A program made the translations under genes and the position numbers. Shown in pieces: positions 61,335-64,000 of a DNA stretch of 64,000 nt (within the stretch, counting starts at the first letter, position 1; the number at the start of each line of letters is the position of its first letter). The notes under the pieces were generated by a model that was given only the letters and a program-made list of their open reading frames with translations, made no database searches and had not been told where the DNA came from. Location of the stretch: assembly GCA_030248215.1 (NCBI GenBank), contig JASANG010001883.1, positions 62,001 to 126,000 of the forward strand. The letters are read 5' to 3'. This DNA is from Enoplolaimus lenunculus (lineage: Eukaryota; Nematoda; Enoplea; Enoplida; Thoracostomopsidae).

Positions 61335-64000
61335 GTTACGTGTTCAGCTGTGCAGAATCAAATTGGCACTTGGAAAATTGCCCAAAATTCAAAACACAGA
61401 AATATATTACGTATTCATTTTCACTTTCATTTAGTAACCTTCAGCTTATCACTTTGAGTTTGCATAATGAGGTACGTATATACAGTATTCATGTTACTGT
61501 TCGTTAAGCAAAATACTAAAAGTATAACCACTGGTAGACAAGTTGGAACTCTGGAAGCCATTTAATTAAGATTTTTCAATCAAAACACAACCAGTGTCGC
61601 AGCGCATTAAACCATTATTTGCGGCAAGACATGGTAGTTGTTGTGAACGGTCCCTGCCGCTGCTCCCTCCCCTGCCGTGATAGAATATCGGATAAATCAT
61701 GAATAAAAGAGCAATTATTTAGTTATCAAGGATTTTGCTGACGATTTTGATTATTTTGTAATGTGGGTTCAGTTGTGCTGTTAAATAGTTGAGAAATGCA
61801 GATGATTCCCTGGAGTTCATTTTTATTCTCTCTAAGAGATTTGGTTTTCGTATACAACTTCGTGAATGAGATTTCAATGGAATTTCAGTCTAATTTGGTT
61901 TTCACTAATGCGAGTGCAACGGGCTTATCAAATCCTTTATTATGATTAGCGTAGCGTGCTATACATCTGAAAAATCATCCACGTTTTAAAGACTTCCTGT
62001 GGCAATGGTGAAGTCAAACAATCTCCTTAAGTCCGTTATTCGTTTGTTATACTTTTTAGTGAACCCTTCTGCATAGTGCATATGTAGTGCACAACTGTGT
62101 CAGCTATGAGAATATGCCATAATTTTTTTGACACAGAGAAATCGAACCGAGTAAAAAAACTACCTACGTACATACAAATTGTAAGTCTAGGAAGTACGAT
62201 TGAGAACTTCAGACCTTTTTAACTAAGCAGGCAAACAAGCATGCACACGGGGTGGACTTCGACCTAGCTACCAATAAATACTAAGGCGAAGGCTCTATCG
62301 CTGCACCATGCAGTCCGCCTCTTCAACTGCTTTTGTCGTCGACTACTCTCCAACTGTTTTTTCATCGACTATATGTCCACACGTATGCTGCCGGCAAGCC
62401 TACATAGAATGTACACTGAATGTATTGGATATACATCTAGGACAAACATGTCTCACATGCTTACACTGATTAATGCACGAAAAATATAAGCAAACATGAC
62501 TAATTTGCCAGTGTTTCCGCGGACATTTGAGAACAATTTTCCCTGATTTTCCTGATAAAAATTCCATTTTTCCTGATTTTTTTGTAGACACAAGAACATT
62601 TTCCCTGATTGAAAAGCTTGTTTACATGTCATGTATATAACAGTATCAATATTTAACAAAGTTGCATGCAAAAACTTGTCCGAAAACGCTGACTGTAAAG
62701 TCACAAAGCATTCAGTGTTAGGCTTAGGTTTTATTTCTGCTACAAATTTTACAAGACAAGGTATTATAAGTATCAATGGCGCGATGTGCTACTTTCATGT
62801 TTTTCACAAATCGAACGGCACAAAACTTCAGGGGAAACGTTTCATCTGCTACGTCTTTCGAAAGACCACCTAGGATTAAAACGGCTAATCCAAAACCTAT
62901 CACGGGCAAAAAAGCTTGTGCGCAAAAATCTATCCTCACCATCGGCTGCTGTGTTTTCGGGTTTCTATGCCTTATAACAACCTCAACATTACACTCATGT
63001 ATCTTGGCTGATGTTTTAGTGCTGCTGCACATGAAGGTACTACATATGCATCAGTGTTTTAACCGATGTGCTGCATCAGCGTGAGGTTTTATTTTTCCTC
63101 CATGCATTCGCATGTCACAAACATCACACTGCAAGATCTTTTGTCCCTCCTTCGGTATTTACGGGGACAATATCAGAGAACATGATTTTTGCCGAGATTT
63201 CGGAAAATTCGTGCTTGTCCAAATATATGTAATTTTACTGTATTCCAAAATGCGATTTTACCCAAATTCCCCTTACCCGAAGTAATGCATAACTAGCCTA
63301 TTATATGTCTTTCCATACACTTACTACTGCAATTTACTAGTGCAACTTCCAGCCGTAAGTTCCGGCCGTAACTTCCAGGGTCAAAACCTTGTCAGTGGGT
63401 ACAGCGCTTAAATGAAATTTTGGTGACTTTGTTATCTGTTGCTACGCTACCTTCCCCTAGCTATGTAGCTTCTAGTTATTATAGTTTGTGCATTATTCCG
63501 CACATTATAGAAAAACAAAAATACTGAGATATTATAACCGAATAGAGATAAAATCGAAAACAAGTATTCTATATTAGCATATTCAGCAAAGGTATTGCAA
63601 CTTTTTGTTTAATGTATGCCAACAATAGTTAACGAATAAAGATTTCTCCGATATTACAGGAATAGTTGTTTTGGAAATTTAATCAGTTACAGAAGCTGAA
63701 ACAGGCAGTGAAACATATTTGAATTAAACATATTTGAATTAATAGACACCTTACCCAACCAAGTTTTACGATTTATTTCAAAGCCTCATTGTGTTGCCGC
63801 GCCGCACTGCACACTCCACTCCCAAATTGACGACCAAGAAATCATGCAACCATTCTACTAAATTGCGTACTACATAAATGACGATAACAATAATACTTAT
63901 CAATGAAACGCGGCAGCGTTTTCAACATATGCTTCAGGTCGCTCCTTATGCACGAACACGACCGTTTTGCAGCATTTCTGAGGCAGGAGAGCAATAAGAT
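61335..64000. other. 5' flank of the ninein gene
   Basis: The ninein promoter and any 5' UTR exon should lie here, but none was fixed. Short TTTTCCCTGATT repeats occur at 62530-62615. A minus-strand pair of pol III-like boxes (A: TGGTGCAGCGATAGAGC; B: GGTCGAAGTCC) at 62255-62325 suggests another decayed tRNA-like SINE. From 63090 to the window end nothing is recognised. Confidence 0.45.
62776..63033 (+). CDS. Candidate first exon, small membrane protein
   Basis: An ATG in good context (TATCAATGGCG) opens an 86-codon frame. It starts MARCATFMFFTNRTAQNF, basic and lacking acids like a mitochondrial presequence. A possible membrane span follows, SILTIGCCVFGFLCLITT, and then a donor (ATGAAG-GTACTA). 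The minus strand is open over the same stretch with its own hydrophobic segment (LPVIGFGLAVLILGGLS), so the strand is not settled. No second exon was found. If real, it would be divergent from ninein across 1.4 kb. Confidence 0.25.

Overview
This is a stretch of animal nuclear DNA that is AT-rich, full of introns and crowded with small DNA transposons. Three protein-coding genes can be read, all on the minus strand. Exons were joined by hand from GT/AG sites, codon phase and family similarity; no alignment program was run. The organism is most likely a nematode, possibly a non-Caenorhabditis (enoplean-type) lineage. The reasons are short TTTTAG/TTTCAG acceptors, a short SH2 plus tyrosine kinase gene with no visible F-BAR domain, and many degenerate TTAGGC tracts, which is the nematode telomere unit. 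This assignment is inference.

Layout. Positions 1-2248 hold the 5' half of an SLC35-type nucleotide-sugar transporter gene, which runs off the left edge. Positions 5733-13169 hold eight exons of a Fes/Fer-like SH2 tyrosine kinase. Candidate 5' exons continue to 15101 and include a 123-bp tandem duplication that copies one exon. An initiator tRNA-Met gene sits in a kinase intron at 9719-9790. Positions 18765-61334 hold a ninein (NIN/Bsg25D-type) centrosomal gene of 27 exons. Its phases agree across all 26 introns and give about 2,756 residues, from EF-hand-like N-terminal segments through coiled coils to the C-terminal LYVENA motif. Positions 61335-64000 are 5' flank with one doubtful divergent open frame.

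Introns and intergenic DNA carry several families of short elements with terminal inverted repeats. They include hAT-like copies with 8-bp target duplications, a TA-flanked Tc1/mariner-like family of four copies, a palindromic family beside the tRNA, a CTTGCAGCTGCAAG-rich family, and a hAT-like family whose interior is made of TTAGGC-like sequence. There are also a 39-bp minisatellite, an (AAAC)n tract and a coding (AAT)n tract.

The genes do not form a pathway. The transporter would act in Golgi/ER membranes, the kinase in cytoplasmic signalling, and ninein at the centrosome and non-centrosomal microtubule-organising sites. No retrovirus, CRISPR array or bacterial-type system was seen.
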